NCBI RefSeq assembly: GCF_002159665.1
Contig: NZ_NFJC01000032.1
Coordinates: 1 to 33,786 of the forward strand
Direction: 5' to 3'
Length of the DNA stretch: 33,786 nucleotides
Source of the DNA: Desulfovibrio sp. An276
Lineage (GTDB): Bacteria; Desulfobacterota; Desulfovibrionia; Desulfovibrionales; Desulfovibrionaceae
The position numbers and the translations under genes are program-made. Under the pieces are notes generated by a model, which worked only from the letters and a program-made list of their open reading frames with translations, had not been told where the DNA came from and ran no database searches. Below are positions 25,394 to 33,683 of this stretch, piece after piece. Position 1 is the first letter of the stretch. Each line of letters opens with the position of its first letter.

Positions 25394-25558
25394 CTAGTGT
25401 TCGATCATGCGGCTCACGAAGAAGAGCACGACAAGAAGGCCAACACCAAGGCCCCAGCTCCAGTGGATGAGCTTCATCTCGATAGGATCGAGGGGCTCAT
25501 ATTCCATGTTCTGGATTTCTTCATGGAATTTCGCTTCTTGGCTCTGATTTTCTGCCAT
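25394..25558 (-). CDS. 54-residue single-span membrane protein, transporter partner
   Basis: This frame encodes MAENQSQEAKFHEEIQNMEY, then a short linker EPLDPIEMKLIHW and one transmembrane helix of about 17 residues (WGLGVGLLVVLFFVSRM) ending MIEH. AGGAGAAAAG lies just before the ATG, a good ribosome site. It begins 18 bases after the stop of the YeiH-like transporter on the same strand and precedes a terminator, so it is the last gene of a two-gene operon. The acidic cytoplasmic-like N-terminus and single helix suggest a small accessory subunit of the transporter. I recognise no named family. It is short enough to be missed by routine gene calling. Confidence 0.78.
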   Translation of the reverse strand: MAENQSQEAKFHEEIQNMEYEPLDPIEMKLIHWSWGLGVGLLVVLFFVSRMIEH

Positions 25559-25576
25559 AGCTTTTCTCCTATATTA

Positions 25577-27043
25577 CTACATGCCTGCGGCTGCAGCAGC
25601 GGCTTCGACAACCGGCGGATGCATGCCGTGGAAGAACAGCCAAGAGATGAACAGGCCGACCCAGATGATGAAGCCGAAGAGGCAGACAACATACACGACG
25701 GCAAGACGGCCAATGCCTTCTTCAAGCAGCTTCTTGAAGTTGGAGATCAGGCCGATGGTGAAGAAGGTAAGCAGGAAGAACAGGGTGCGCATGCCGTTCA
25801 GGGAGCTGGACACGGTCTTGGCAACCTTGTGGGTTGCTTCGTCGCCAACGCAGAGGAACAGCATAATGAGGAAGGTGCACACGTAACCGAGCACGAAGCG
25901 GGGGAATCTATCCCACACATCGCCCCAGGTCATCTTCTTGCCGGCCTTGGCGTCGGCGTCAAAGTACTTGGTCCACAGGTAGGCGAGGATGAAGGACCAC
26001 ACGCCAATGAACATGTCGATGAAGACCTTGACGGTGGTGGTCACCATGGTGATCCAGCCGGTGGCCCACACGGTGCCTTCGCCGGCAGCCTTGGCGAGGA
26101 TCAGGGATTCTGTGATGGCACCGGAAGCGATAGCGCCGCCGTCGGACTTAACGGCCAGGCCCATCCAGCCACCGGCAACCATGGGCTCGGTGTGCAGGAC
26201 AGCAGCAGCCACGAAGGGCAGGAGCAGCATTTCGATGCAGGTGAAGACAACGACCAGGGAGGAGACCATGATCGGGACCACAGGCCGGGCGCGGATGGCA
26301 CCACCAGTGGCGATTGCGGCGGACACGCCGCAGATGGAAATACCGGAGGCCAGAGGAGCTGCCCATTCCTTGTTGAACTTGAAGTACTTGCGTGCCACGA
26401 AGTACACGACTGCCCAGTAGAGCAGATAGGCTTCAACGATGGCGCACAGGCCTCGGAAGATAACCACGCCAGCGAAGGCGGCTGCGTCAGCAGCCTTCAC
26501 GCCGAGTTCACAACCGAGGACAACGATGGCGATCTTCACGAAGAGCTCGGGACGGCAGGCGTCATGGAGCTTTTCGACAAAGCCAGGGGCCACGTTGCCG
26601 ATGATGATACCCACAACCAGGGCCACGATGTAACCGGCTTCAGTGGAGAGGCCGAGTGCCCACGGAATACCCTGCTTGGCAAGCTGGGTGGGGTTGGCGG
26701 CGATGTAGGCGTTGGCGCCAACAACGTAGCAGGCAATGGCGATGAAGAAAATGAGGGTGAAGGAAGCAATGAATTTGGCAACATTGCCCTTCATCAGTTT
26801 GGTGCCAATGGAGAGACCAAGGGTAACAAGAATATAGGTGGCAAGCAGTGCCTGCCAGCCTTCCATCATGCCTTTGCTGGCAGCCCTGAAGCAGTCAAGA
26901 GGGTTGTCCACCCACATGCCCATCTTCACGATCCAGCCAACAAGATCGAGCCCTGCGAATTTAGCAAGGCCGAGCACGAAGAGGAGGCCGCCAAGTAAGC
27001 ATGCGACCTTATCTTCGTTGAAGGTAGCGGATTGATTAGCCAT
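25577..27043 (-). CDS. YeiH/UPF0324-family putative sulfate exporter
   Basis: This 488-residue polytopic membrane protein has about twelve hydrophobic segments and the diagnostic PF03601 block ASGISICGVSAAIATGGAIRA, equivalent to the GAALCGVSA-like motif of YeiH. Other matches are VKIAIVVLGCELGVKAADAA and TLFFLLTFFTIGLISNFKKL. The family is annotated as putative sulfate exporters, with little direct evidence. In a sulfidogenic organism a role in sulfite, sulfate or sulfonate-derived anion traffic is plausible but inferred. At 488 residues it is longer than the usual 340-350-residue YeiH, with an extra N-terminal segment (MANQSATFNEDKVACLLGGL onward). GAGGAG precedes the ATG. Expression is from the promoter at 27283-27310 through a leader of about 230 bases. 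Confidence 0.85.
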   Translation of the reverse strand: MANQSATFNEDKVACLLGGLLFVLGLAKFAGLDLVGWIVKMGMWVDNPLDCFRAASKGMMEGWQALLATYILVTLGLSIGTKLMKGNVAKFIASFTLIFFIAIACYVVGANAYIAANPTQLAKQGIPWALGLSTEAGYIVALVVGIIIGNVAPGFVEKLHDACRPELFVKIAIVVLGCELGVKAADAAAFAGVVIFRGLCAIVEAYLLYWAVVYFVARKYFKFNKEWAAPLASGISICGVSAAIATGGAIRARPVVPIMVSSLVVVFTCIEMLLLPFVAAAVLHTEPMVAGGWMGLAVKSDGGAIASGAITESLILAKAAGEGTVWATGWITMVTTTVKVFIDMFIGVWSFILAYLWTKYFDADAKAGKKMTWGDVWDRFPRFVLGYVCTFLIMLFLCVGDEATHKVAKTVSSSLNGMRTLFFLLTFFTIGLISNFKKLLEEGIGRLAVVYVVCLFGFIIWVGLFISWLFFHGMHPPVVEAAAAAAGM

Positions 27044-27282
27044 TCGTACTCCTCACTCGTCTTGAGTGTTGTACCTTTCGCGCTGTAACCTCTCAGCGCA
27101 GTGCCTTAAAACAAGCGTGCCCAGGCCCGAAGGTCGATTCTTGCTTTCCCAAAAGATGATCTTTCAAGCCATGGTCCCTGTCCCTGTTTCCTTGGGAAAC
27201 AAGTCCCATGGGGGAACAGGGAGACGTTTTTTTCTGTTTACCACTCTTTACCCATGAGCGCAAGGAGAAGAAAAAAAGGAAA
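27044..27282 (-). promoter_or_regulatory. Long structured leader of the transporter operon
   Basis: About 230 bases lie between the predicted transcription start and the ATG. Inverted repeats include CCCTGTTTCC near 27182-27191 against GGGGAACAGGG near 27211-27221, with TTTCC/GGAAA nested in between, and CGCTG/CAGCG near 27079-27097. No known riboswitch class is recognisable to me. The ribosome site GAGGAG lies just before 27043. Confidence 0.35.
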
Positions 27283-27310
27283 ACTATAGCAGAATCTGTA
27301 TTATTATCAA
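27283..27310 (-). promoter_or_regulatory. Sigma70-type promoter of the transporter operon
   Basis: On the minus strand TTGATA (27310-27305) and TATAGT (27288-27283) are separated by 16 bases. The surrounding sequence is AT-rich inside a GC-rich neighbourhood. The rest of the gap up to panB (27311-27620) holds no supported gene; a 113-codon plus-strand frame at 27208-27549 lacks family motifs and a ribosome site. Confidence 0.55.
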
Positions 27311-27620
27311 TATGTTATCAGCCGTTAAACACTTGTGTTTTTCTTCCCTTTGCCCTCTTCTTCCGGGATATTATTTCAGTCTGTAACATGAGTATTTTAC
27401 TTTTCTTTTCAGAAATGAAGGTCTTTTTCTCTTGTTTGTTGCAGCTTGTGCGCAAAAGTACAAGACAAACTGTACTGAAAGAGGAATTTGTGCGCGTACG
27501 GGCTGCTGCACACGTGAAATTTTTGCCACAGGGTTTGACGATGGGCTAAAAGGCGCATAGCTTCAGGCTGGCACCGGTGCAACCGGCAATCTTTTTCACC
27601 TGTAGCGCGAGGTTACGGTC

Positions 27621-28460
27621 ATGCCCATCACTCTGGCGGATTTGCAAAGGAAAAAAGCGAACAGCGAAAAGGTCTGTATGGTCACGGCCTACGACTACAC
27701 CATGGCCAAACTGTGTTCCGAAGCTGGTGCGGACATGCTACTTGTAGGGGACAGTCTGGGGATGGTCATGCTTGGCTACAAGGATACGGTCTCTGTCACC
27801 ATGCAGGACATGATCCACCATTCGCGTGCGGTCGCGAGGGGTGCGGAAAAGCCCTTTGTGCTCACGGACATGCCCTTTATGTCCGTGCGGACAGGATTGC
27901 GCGATGCCATGATAAACGCAGGTCGACTCATGGCAGAAGGCCGCGCCAATGGCGTGAAGATCGAGGGTGGCAGGGAGCTTGCCCCCATGGTCACAGAAAT
28001 GGTGCGCGCAGGCATCCCGGTCATGGGGCATCTTGGTCTCACTCCACAGTCTGTCAACGCCCTTGGGGGCTATCGCGTTCAGGCAAGGGCCCTTGATGCA
28101 GCGCAAAGGCTCATCGAGGACGCAGTGGCTCTGGACGAGGCAGGCGCCTTCGGTATTGTCCTTGAGTGTCTGCCCGACAGGCTGGCAGCCCTTGTGAGCA
28201 AGAACGTGCATGGCATCACCATTGGGATTGGCGCAGGCAGTGCCTGCGACGGCCAGGTTCTGGTCCTGCAGGATCTGCTTGGCATGTACAGCGACATCCG
28301 TCCAAAGTTTGTACGCCAGTTTGCCGAAGGCGGTGTCTGCATACGCGATGGTGTTGCCTCCTACTGTGCAGCCGTGCGCGATGGAACGTTTCCGGATTCC
28401 GCACACAGTTTCGCTATGGACGACGCAGTATACGAGGCCCTGGAAACAAAATGGGGCTAG
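27621..28460 (+). CDS. panB: 3-methyl-2-oxobutanoate hydroxymethyltransferase (ketopantoate hydroxymethyltransferase)
   Basis: This 279-residue enzyme transfers a hydroxymethyl group from 5,10-methylene-tetrahydrofolate to alpha-ketoisovalerate, the first step of pantothenate/CoA synthesis in the cytoplasm. The (beta/alpha)8 barrel motifs are complete: VTAYDYTMAKLCSEAGADML, LVGDSLGMVMLG with metal ligand Asp44, LTDMPFMS with Asp83, VKIEGG with Lys113 and Glu115, MGHLGLTPQS, and FGIVLECLP with the catalytic Glu near 180. The length is slightly above the usual 260-265. GAGG lies nine bases before the ATG. It stands alone between a divergent transporter operon and a convergent hydrogenase operon, with no panC neighbour visible. 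Confidence 0.97.
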   Translation: MPITLADLQRKKANSEKVCMVTAYDYTMAKLCSEAGADMLLVGDSLGMVMLGYKDTVSVTMQDMIHHSRAVARGAEKPFVLTDMPFMSVRTGLRDAMINAGRLMAEGRANGVKIEGGRELAPMVTEMVRAGIPVMGHLGLTPQSVNALGGYRVQARALDAAQRLIEDAVALDEAGAFGIVLECLPDRLAALVSKNVHGITIGIGAGSACDGQVLVLQDLLGMYSDIRPKFVRQFAEGGVCIRDGVASYCAAVRDGTFPDSAHSFAMDDAVYEALETKWG

Positions 28461-28527
28461 GAACGGATTTTTCCGCTCAAGCCCCGCAAGGGTCCCCTGT
28501 CCTGGCAAGGGCCATATAAAATTTGTG

Positions 28528-29061
28528 TTACTCGGCCCTGTAGGGGCTTTGAGCCTCATTGTCCCTGACTTTGGCATTGGCCCAGCCCCTGCGCAGTATC
28601 TCAAGGACTGCCTTGCGGCAGAAGGCCGGAAGGACCTTTTTTGCTTCGTCTGTGAGCTCTGCGTCCATGCTTCTAAAATCAAAGGGCTCAAGGCCAATGA
28701 CAAAGCATTCCGGCCTGCAGCCCATGAGATCGCATGTCTGCAAGAGATCCACAAAGTCGGTGTCGTGGGTCGAGTCGTGGAAGCTCAGCGCCTTGCGCAT
28801 GTCCTCGTTTTCAAGAAGGTAGACAGTGCCCGGTTCTCCCTGGGCAGTGACTATGTCCAGGACAACGACCCTGTCGTAGTCCTGCAAAAGCGGCATGAGC
28901 CCGTGCCCAAGCGTGCCGCCGTCCACAAAGTCCACGTTGTCAGGCCAGACATAGTGATCGCGCAGGTATTCCATGGCGCGAACGCCAAAGCCTTCGTCGC
29001 GCATCAAAAGATTTCCGACACCCAGGACGCACATTTTTGCGGACTGCGAATTTTCGGACAT
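28528..29061 (-). CDS. [NiFe] hydrogenase maturation endopeptidase (HyaD/HupD/HynC-type)
   Basis: This 177-residue protease cleaves the C-terminal extension of the hydrogenase large subunit after nickel insertion. It opens with the family block MCVLGVGNLLMRDEGFGVRA, where Glu23 is the expected nickel-sensing ligand, followed by VDGGTLGHGLMPLL, VVVLDIV with Asp69, and SFHDSTH with the candidate third ligand. The preferred start at 29061 has GGAGA upstream; an in-frame ATG at 29100 lies close to the terminator stem and is rejected. It follows the large subunit gene on the same strand and so is the third gene of the operon. The intervening stem-loop at 29104-29138 should lower its expression relative to the structural genes. 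Confidence 0.93.
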   Translation of the reverse strand: MSENSQSAKMCVLGVGNLLMRDEGFGVRAMEYLRDHYVWPDNVDFVDGGTLGHGLMPLLQDYDRVVVLDIVTAQGEPGTVYLLENEDMRKALSFHDSTHDTDFVDLLQTCDLMGCRPECFVIGLEPFDFRSMDAELTDEAKKVLPAFCRKAVLEILRRGWANAKVRDNEAQSPYRAE

Positions 29062-29103
29062 GGGTATTCTCCGGATTTGTCCAGATTTCTGGAAAGGCAA
29101 AAA

Positions 29104-29138
29104 GGGGCGGAAACAGCAAGGAAAGCTGTTTCCGCCCC
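29104..29138 (-). terminator. Strong terminator/attenuator between hydrogenase large subunit and protease
   Basis: A perfect 14-bp stem GGGGCGGAAACAGC (29104-29117) with its inverse at 29125-29138 and a seven-base loop. On the minus strand it is followed by TTTTT at 29103-29099. It starts 18 bases after the large subunit stop. It is a textbook intrinsic terminator, located inside the operon. Confidence 0.85.
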
Positions 29139-29156
29139 ATATTTTACAATGTGAGA

Positions 29157-30845
29157 CTAGAGAACCTTGAATTCGTGCACTTCGTTGGTCTTGCCGTCAA
29201 TGACATGCACGGCGCAGGCAATGCACGGGTCAAAGCTGTGGACTGTACGCAGGATTTCCACAGGACGCTTGGGATCTGCCACTGGGGTGTTGATAAGAGC
29301 CTCTTCGCAGGGGCCAAGCTTGCCAAAACCGTCGCGCGGTCCAAGGTTCCAGGTTGTGGGAACGACTGCCTGGAAGTTGTCCACGCGACCGTTCTTGATG
29401 ACCATCCAGTGGGACAGGCCGCCACGGGGAGCTTCCACAAAGCCCACGCCCTGGCTTTCCTTGGGAACAGGACGATCGATGACGATCTGCTTGTCCGTCT
29501 TGATGTTTTCCTTGTACTGCTCAAGCAGGTCGGTCGTGTGCTTGCAAGTGGCTGCGCACTGAATGGCGCGGGCTGCGGTGCGACCCAGGGTGGAGAACAG
29601 GGCTTCCGGAGTGGCGCCGAGAGCACTGAGGACCTTGTCGACCAGAGGCTTGAAGTCCTTGTGACCCTTCGCGTAGTTGACGAGAACAGCTGCGAGGGGA
29701 CCGGTTTCGGTGGCGGTGTCGTTGTAGCGGGGAGCCTTGAGCCAGGTGTAGCGGTCCGTGTCGCCCATGCGGGTGAACTTCGGATCCGTGCTCTCCTCGT
29801 AGGGAGCCTTGGCCCAATCGCCATCGTACCAGCTGTGGGCGATGTGTTCCTTGATCTTGTTGGGATCAAAGGGATCGACCTTGGCCAGATCCCTCTTGTA
29901 GATGATGCCGGGCTTCATCCAGCGTGTGCTCACGTCGAATTCGTCGCCTGCCACGGGGAATTCGCCCATGGTCATGAAGTTCGTGGTGCCGCCAATGCCT
30001 GCCCAGTCCTTGTAGGCAGAGCCCACGAGCAAAAGATCGGGGAGATAGACTTCGTTGACGAACTTGACGCTCTTTTTGAGGATGTCCTCGAATTCCTTGA
30101 TGCGCTTGTCCGTGAGAGCTTCGTAACAGGTAACGCCGCCGTGAACCAGGAACTGGGGATGGGGGTTCTTGCCGCCAAAGACCGCTGTGCCGCGGGCCAT
30201 CTCGCACTGCATGTGCAGGGCTTCGAGATAGTGGGCCGTGGCAATGAGGTTGGCCTCGGGTTCAAGATAGTATGCCGGATGCCCGCCGAGGAAGTATGCA
30301 TTGGTGAAGGGGCCGAGCTGTCCTGTCTCCACAAAGGCCTTGAGGCGTGCCTGCACGGCCTTGAGATCGTCCACCTTGCAGGGACGTGGGGTTATGGATT
30401 CGGAAAGCTTGGCTGCCTTTTCGGGGTCTGCCTTCAGAGCGCTTGTGATATCCACAAAGTCAAGGGCGTGCAGATGATAGAAGTGCACCACGTGGTCGTG
30501 GATCTGCTGCATGCCGAGCACAAGGTTGCGGATATAGGTCGCATTGGCAGGAATGTGGAAGCTGTTGTCAGCGTTGTAACAGGCGTTTTCCAGGGCTCTT
30601 GTGGAAGCAAGGCCATGGACATAGGTGCACACGCCGCAGATACGCTGGGTAAAGTGCTGCACATCCCTGGGGTCGCGGTTTTTGAGAATGGTTTCAAGGC
30701 CCCTGAAGAGGGTGCCAACGCTGCGGGCGTTGGAAACCTTGCCGTTCTCCACTTCCACTTCAATGCGCAGATGCCCTTCCACGCGGGTCAGCGGATCGAC
30801 GACAATGGGACCCGTGTAGCTGCTTTGGGGTGTTTTCTGACTCAT
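29157..30845 (-). CDS. hynA: Periplasmic [NiFe] hydrogenase, large subunit
   Basis: This 562-residue catalytic subunit carries the bimetallic Ni-Fe site. Both motifs are intact: RICGVC (68-73) and DPCIACAVH (539-547), giving the four nickel-binding cysteines 70, 73, 541 and 544. The second motif has Cys rather than selenocysteine (TGC codons), so this is a standard NiFe and not a NiFeSe enzyme. The 15 residues after His547 (VIDGKTNEVHEFKVL) form the extension removed by the endopeptidase encoded next. The N-terminus PIVVDPLTRVEGHLRIEVEV is typical. There is no signal peptide, so it is co-exported with the Tat-bearing small subunit. Length agrees with Desulfovibrio HynA. It starts 11 bases after the small subunit gene. 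It takes up or evolves H2 with a periplasmic cytochrome c3 as likely partner. Confidence 0.96.
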   Translation of the reverse strand: MSQKTPQSSYTGPIVVDPLTRVEGHLRIEVEVENGKVSNARSVGTLFRGLETILKNRDPRDVQHFTQRICGVCTYVHGLASTRALENACYNADNSFHIPANATYIRNLVLGMQQIHDHVVHFYHLHALDFVDITSALKADPEKAAKLSESITPRPCKVDDLKAVQARLKAFVETGQLGPFTNAYFLGGHPAYYLEPEANLIATAHYLEALHMQCEMARGTAVFGGKNPHPQFLVHGGVTCYEALTDKRIKEFEDILKKSVKFVNEVYLPDLLLVGSAYKDWAGIGGTTNFMTMGEFPVAGDEFDVSTRWMKPGIIYKRDLAKVDPFDPNKIKEHIAHSWYDGDWAKAPYEESTDPKFTRMGDTDRYTWLKAPRYNDTATETGPLAAVLVNYAKGHKDFKPLVDKVLSALGATPEALFSTLGRTAARAIQCAATCKHTTDLLEQYKENIKTDKQIVIDRPVPKESQGVGFVEAPRGGLSHWMVIKNGRVDNFQAVVPTTWNLGPRDGFGKLGPCEEALINTPVADPKRPVEILRTVHSFDPCIACAVHVIDGKTNEVHEFKVL

Positions 30846-30856
30846 GTGGGCCCTCC

Positions 30857-31804
30857 CTAGTTCTCGTAGAACGGTGTCATGTCATCCCAGAAGTTGGGTT
30901 CGGAACAGCCGATGCAGGGATGTCCGGCTGCCACGGGCCAGCTTGTCTGGTTGAAGAGAGCCTTGGGGCAGTTGTTGTAGGTGCCGGGTCCCTTGCAGCC
31001 GAGGTCGTAGAGACACCAGCCCTTGCGGGCCTCTTCGGAATCGAAGGAGGGAGCAAATTCGCCGGCGTCAAAGTGCTTCTTGCGCTCGCAAAGCTCGTGC
31101 ACTGTGCTGCCGTAGAACATGAGAGGACGATAGTAGTCGTCCAGCTCGATCTTCTGGCCGGTGAGATAGGCAACAACAAGACCCACAAAGTTCAGGGGAT
31201 TGGGAGGACAGCCGGGCAGGCAGATGGCTTTCACGCCGAGATCGGCGAGGGCATCGTTGAGGCCAAGGGAACCCGTGGGATTGGGTTTGGCCGACTGGAT
31301 GCCGCCATAACAGGAACAGGTGCCCATGCAGATGGTCACCTTGGCCTTGGGAACAATGCGGCGCACCATGGAGAGCATGGTGTGATTGGAAATGTAGCCG
31401 TAATTTCCGTTGTCCTTGGTGGGGATGGCACCTTCCACGACACAGACAAAGCCATCGGGATTGGCAATGGCCTTTTCCAGGGCCTCTTCCGCGGCTTCGC
31501 CTGCGGCGGCCATGATGGTCTCGTGGTAGTCGAGGGAGATGGTGTCGAGAATCAGGGAGTCCAGGTACGGGTCAACGGTGCGGAGCAGGGCTTCGGAACA
31601 GCCGGTGCATTCCGCTTCGTGCAGGTAGACAACTGAAGGACGTTTCCCGGTCAGAGCTTCGGCAACCTTGGGGGCAAAGGACGGGCCAAGGCCCATGGTA
31701 ACTGCCACTGCGGTGCAGAATTTCATGAAGTCACGGCGTTTGATGCCCTGGGCTTCAAGCTCTTTTTCTCCGCGCTGCTGACCGAGTCCCACGGCGATAC
31801 GCAT
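30857..31804 (-). CDS. hynB: Periplasmic [NiFe] hydrogenase, small subunit with Tat signal
   Basis: This 315-residue subunit carries the three iron-sulfur clusters that wire the active site to its electron acceptor. A twin-arginine signal is present: RRDFMK (23-28) then a hydrophobic stretch to about residue 50. Proximal-cluster cysteines lie in EAECTGCSE (66, 69), MGTCSCYGG and LPGCPPNP. Distal-cluster ligands are in [16 protein letters not shown]. Medial-cluster ligands are in NNCPKALF and [13 protein letters not shown]. There is no C-terminal membrane anchor, so the enzyme is soluble in the periplasm. The start at 31804 has GAGGAGG eight bases upstream. It is the first gene of the operon behind the promoter at 31926-31954. 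Confidence 0.96.
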   Translation of the reverse strand: MRIAVGLGQQRGEKELEAQGIKRRDFMKFCTAVAVTMGLGPSFAPKVAEALTGKRPSVVYLHEAECTGCSEALLRTVDPYLDSLILDTISLDYHETIMAAAGEAAEEALEKAIANPDGFVCVVEGAIPTKDNGNYGYISNHTMLSMVRRIVPKAKVTICMGTCSCYGGIQSAKPNPTGSLGLNDALADLGVKAICLPGCPPNPLNFVGLVVAYLTGQKIELDDYYRPLMFYGSTVHELCERKKHFDAGEFAPSFDSEEARKGWCLYDLGCKGPGTYNNCPKALFNQTSWPVAAGHPCIGCSEPNFWDDMTPFYEN

Positions 31805-31925
31805 AAGTGAGCCTCCTCTTTTACATGGCGTGTGGCCATGACAGTGAACCTGCCCCGAGCCGACTGCAAAATAAAAGCCCTGCAGTCCCCTAAAAAAGGC
31901 AGGAAGACAGAACGTAGGTGTGGTA
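31805..31925 (-). promoter_or_regulatory. 5' leader of the hydrogenase operon
   Basis: About 115 bases separate the predicted start of transcription from the small subunit ATG. An inverted repeat, GACTGCA against TGCAGTC near 31860-31890, could form a hairpin, and a GTGTGGCCATGAC/GTCATGGCCACAC palindrome lies around 31830-31842. I do not recognise a regulator site. Confidence 0.3.
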
Positions 31926-31954
31926 ACTATACACGGCCCATTGCAGGGGGTCAA
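31926..31954 (-). promoter_or_regulatory. hynB: Sigma70 promoter of the hydrogenase operon
   Basis: On the minus strand TTGACC (31954-31949) and TATAGT (31931-31926) are separated by exactly 17 bases, near-consensus at both boxes. No sigma54-type GG-N10-GC element is seen nearby, so basal constitutive expression is suggested. The remaining bases up to the TolC gene hold only the terminator at 32099-32131. Confidence 0.75.
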
Positions 31955-32091
31955 GATATGTCTGCAGAAATTGGCTCCTTCTTGTCGGCCTCCATGGCCG
32001 ATCAAAAGCCCCAGGACTGTTCCATGGCCCTTTGTCGATGCCTTTCTGTTCGAAGTGTTTTGGCTTCCCTGTTGGGGGGGGGCGGGAAAGC

Positions 32092-32131
32092 AAAAAAAGG
32101 GGAGCAGAAAACGTTTTGTCTCCTGCTCCCC
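32092..32131 (-). terminator. Intrinsic terminator of the TolC-family gene
   Basis: GGGGAGCAG (32099-32107) pairs with CTGCTCCCC (32123-32131); inside, AAAACGTTTT extends the structure. On the minus strand it is followed by a run of seven T (32098-32092). It lies 35 bases after the TolC stop codon and ends that transcript before the hydrogenase promoter. Confidence 0.8.
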
Positions 32132-32165
32132 AAATGGCTCTTCGTGGCGTTTTGTCTGTCGATGG

Positions 32166-33596
32166 CTAGTTGAACCAGCCCATCTCGAAGACCTCGCGAT
32201 TGTCCTGCGGATCCTCGGGCGGCAGGGCGTCAATGCCTTCCTGGGCAATGGACATGGCAGGAAGGAGTCTGCCTGTCAGGGCAAGCAGCCTGTAGGCGCC
32301 GATGATGATATTGCCCCTGTTTGTTTCAGCCGAACAGGAGGAGTTGAAGAGTTCGTTTTCGGAATCGAGCACGTCAAGCAGGGTGCGACGGCCGATTAGG
32401 AACTGCTCGTTGTAGGCGTTCAGGGTATACTTGTTGAACTCTATGGCCTTGGAATAGTGCTTGTACTGCTGCTGGGCAGCAAGATAGTTGGAGAAGGTGC
32501 TGTCTATGTCCAGCTTCAGATCGTCTATGTAGTTGTAGTAGACCTGTCTTGCTTGGCGGATGCGCGCGGAATCGGCCTTGTAGGCTGCCACGTCTGCCCC
32601 GGAGTTGAATATGTTCCAGGTCATGGTCAGCATGACGTCAAAGCTCCAGGTCCAGGTGTCGTCGTATTCGTCCCTGTCACCCCTGGTGTAGTAGTTGGGG
32701 CCTGCAGTGAGGCTGAAGGATGGATAGAAGGCGGATTCGGTAAGTTCCCTGCCGGCTGTGGCAGTGCGCACGTCTTCCATGTAGGCGGCGAGCGTGGGAT
32801 TGAACTGCTCGGCCTGCTCAAACACACGGGCAGCGTTCTTGAAGACTTCCGGAGGCATGGGCACTTCCTTCAGTCTGTCCGTGGCCGGAAGACCGGTAAG
32901 GCGGGTGTAGGTGTCCTCTGCCACCCGCAGGGCGTCCTTTTGCTCTTCAAGGGAGGACAGGGCGCGCTGGTATCTGGACTGGGCCTGGGTGAAGTCTGCC
33001 TGCGTGTCTGCGCCAACGTTCACGCGATCCTTGGCAAGGCCGAGGATGCGCTCGTGCACGCGCACGTTTTCCTCCGCCAGCTGTACCAGGGTACGGGTGC
33101 GCAGAAGGTTGATGTGGGCAATGATTCCGTCAAGACACAATGAGCTCACGTTGTCAAGGACTCTCCAGTTCTGGGAATCCAGGGTGGATTTTGCCTGGCG
33201 GACGCGGCTTCTGGTCGCAAAGCCGTCCCAGATGGGCTGGGTCAGGGTCGCACTCAGGTTCACGGCCGGAAAGAGGCCTGTGTCGGAATCGTTGCGCCTC
33301 GTGGTACTGTCGCTCAAAATGCCGAAGCCGCCCGATGCGTTCACATCTACCCTGGGTCCAAAGCCACGGTAGGCGCGATCGAGCTCATGCTTCAGGACCT
33401 CGCGGTTTTCCTGCATGCCGCGCAGGGTTCTGTGGATGCGCAAAACACCGTACATTGTGTCCTTGACGGAAATGGCCTGTCCCGCTGGCGGGGCAGGAGG
33501 AAATGCAGGATTGGCGAGGCGCTGCGGGGCTGCCAGGACAGGCATGGGCAGCACAACAAGAAGGGCCGCAATCACAAGCGATTTGAGGGTACGCAT
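32166..33596 (-). CDS. TolC-family outer membrane channel protein
   Basis: This 476-residue protein is an outer membrane efflux protein (OEP, PF02321 repeats). It has a cleavable signal peptide, [20 protein letters not shown] with LAA-P near residue 22. Each half has the long helical coiled segments of the periplasmic tunnel ([40 protein letters not shown] in the first, [20 protein letters not shown] in the second) and beta-strand segments such as [12 protein letters not shown] and [13 protein letters not shown]. The [20 protein letters not shown] block is characteristic of type I secretion channels of the LapE/AggA type. No membrane-fusion or ABC gene is in the window, so the cargo is unknown. 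The start at 33596 has a weak ribosome site. An IS200/IS605 end lies about 88 bases upstream. Confidence 0.9.
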   Translation of the reverse strand: MRTLKSLVIAALLVVLPMPVLAAPQRLANPAFPPAPPAGQAISVKDTMYGVLRIHRTLRGMQENREVLKHELDRAYRGFGPRVDVNASGGFGILSDSTTRRNDSDTGLFPAVNLSATLTQPIWDGFATRSRVRQAKSTLDSQNWRVLDNVSSLCLDGIIAHINLLRTRTLVQLAEENVRVHERILGLAKDRVNVGADTQADFTQAQSRYQRALSSLEEQKDALRVAEDTYTRLTGLPATDRLKEVPMPPEVFKNAARVFEQAEQFNPTLAAYMEDVRTATAGRELTESAFYPSFSLTAGPNYYTRGDRDEYDDTWTWSFDVMLTMTWNIFNSGADVAAYKADSARIRQARQVYYNYIDDLKLDIDSTFSNYLAAQQQYKHYSKAIEFNKYTLNAYNEQFLIGRRTLLDVLDSENELFNSSCSAETNRGNIIIGAYRLLALTGRLLPAMSIAQEGIDALPPEDPQDNREVFEMGWFN

Positions 33597-33683
33597 ATCG
33601 TATGTCTCACAAGATGGAGTTCGGGAATCGAAACATTGAGGCTGGCTTGCATGTGTTCTCTCTTTCGGAACAGGCCGGATTGA

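Noticed and set aside
25397..26998. 533-codon plus-strand frame rich in Gly, His, Asp and Glu opposite the transporter
   Set aside because: Complement of hydrophobic codons of a membrane protein. No ribosome site.
27208..27549. 113-codon plus-strand frame before panB
   Set aside because: It crosses the transporter promoter, has no ribosome site, and has Phe/Leu/Cys-rich low-information content.
29157..30845. NiFeSe (selenocysteine) hydrogenase
   Set aside because: The C-terminal motif DPCIAC has Cys codons at both positions and there is no in-frame TGA before the natural end.
29037..30860. 607-codon plus-strand frame opposite the hydrogenase large subunit
   Set aside because: Antisense shadow. 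The large subunit has both nickel motifs and correct length.
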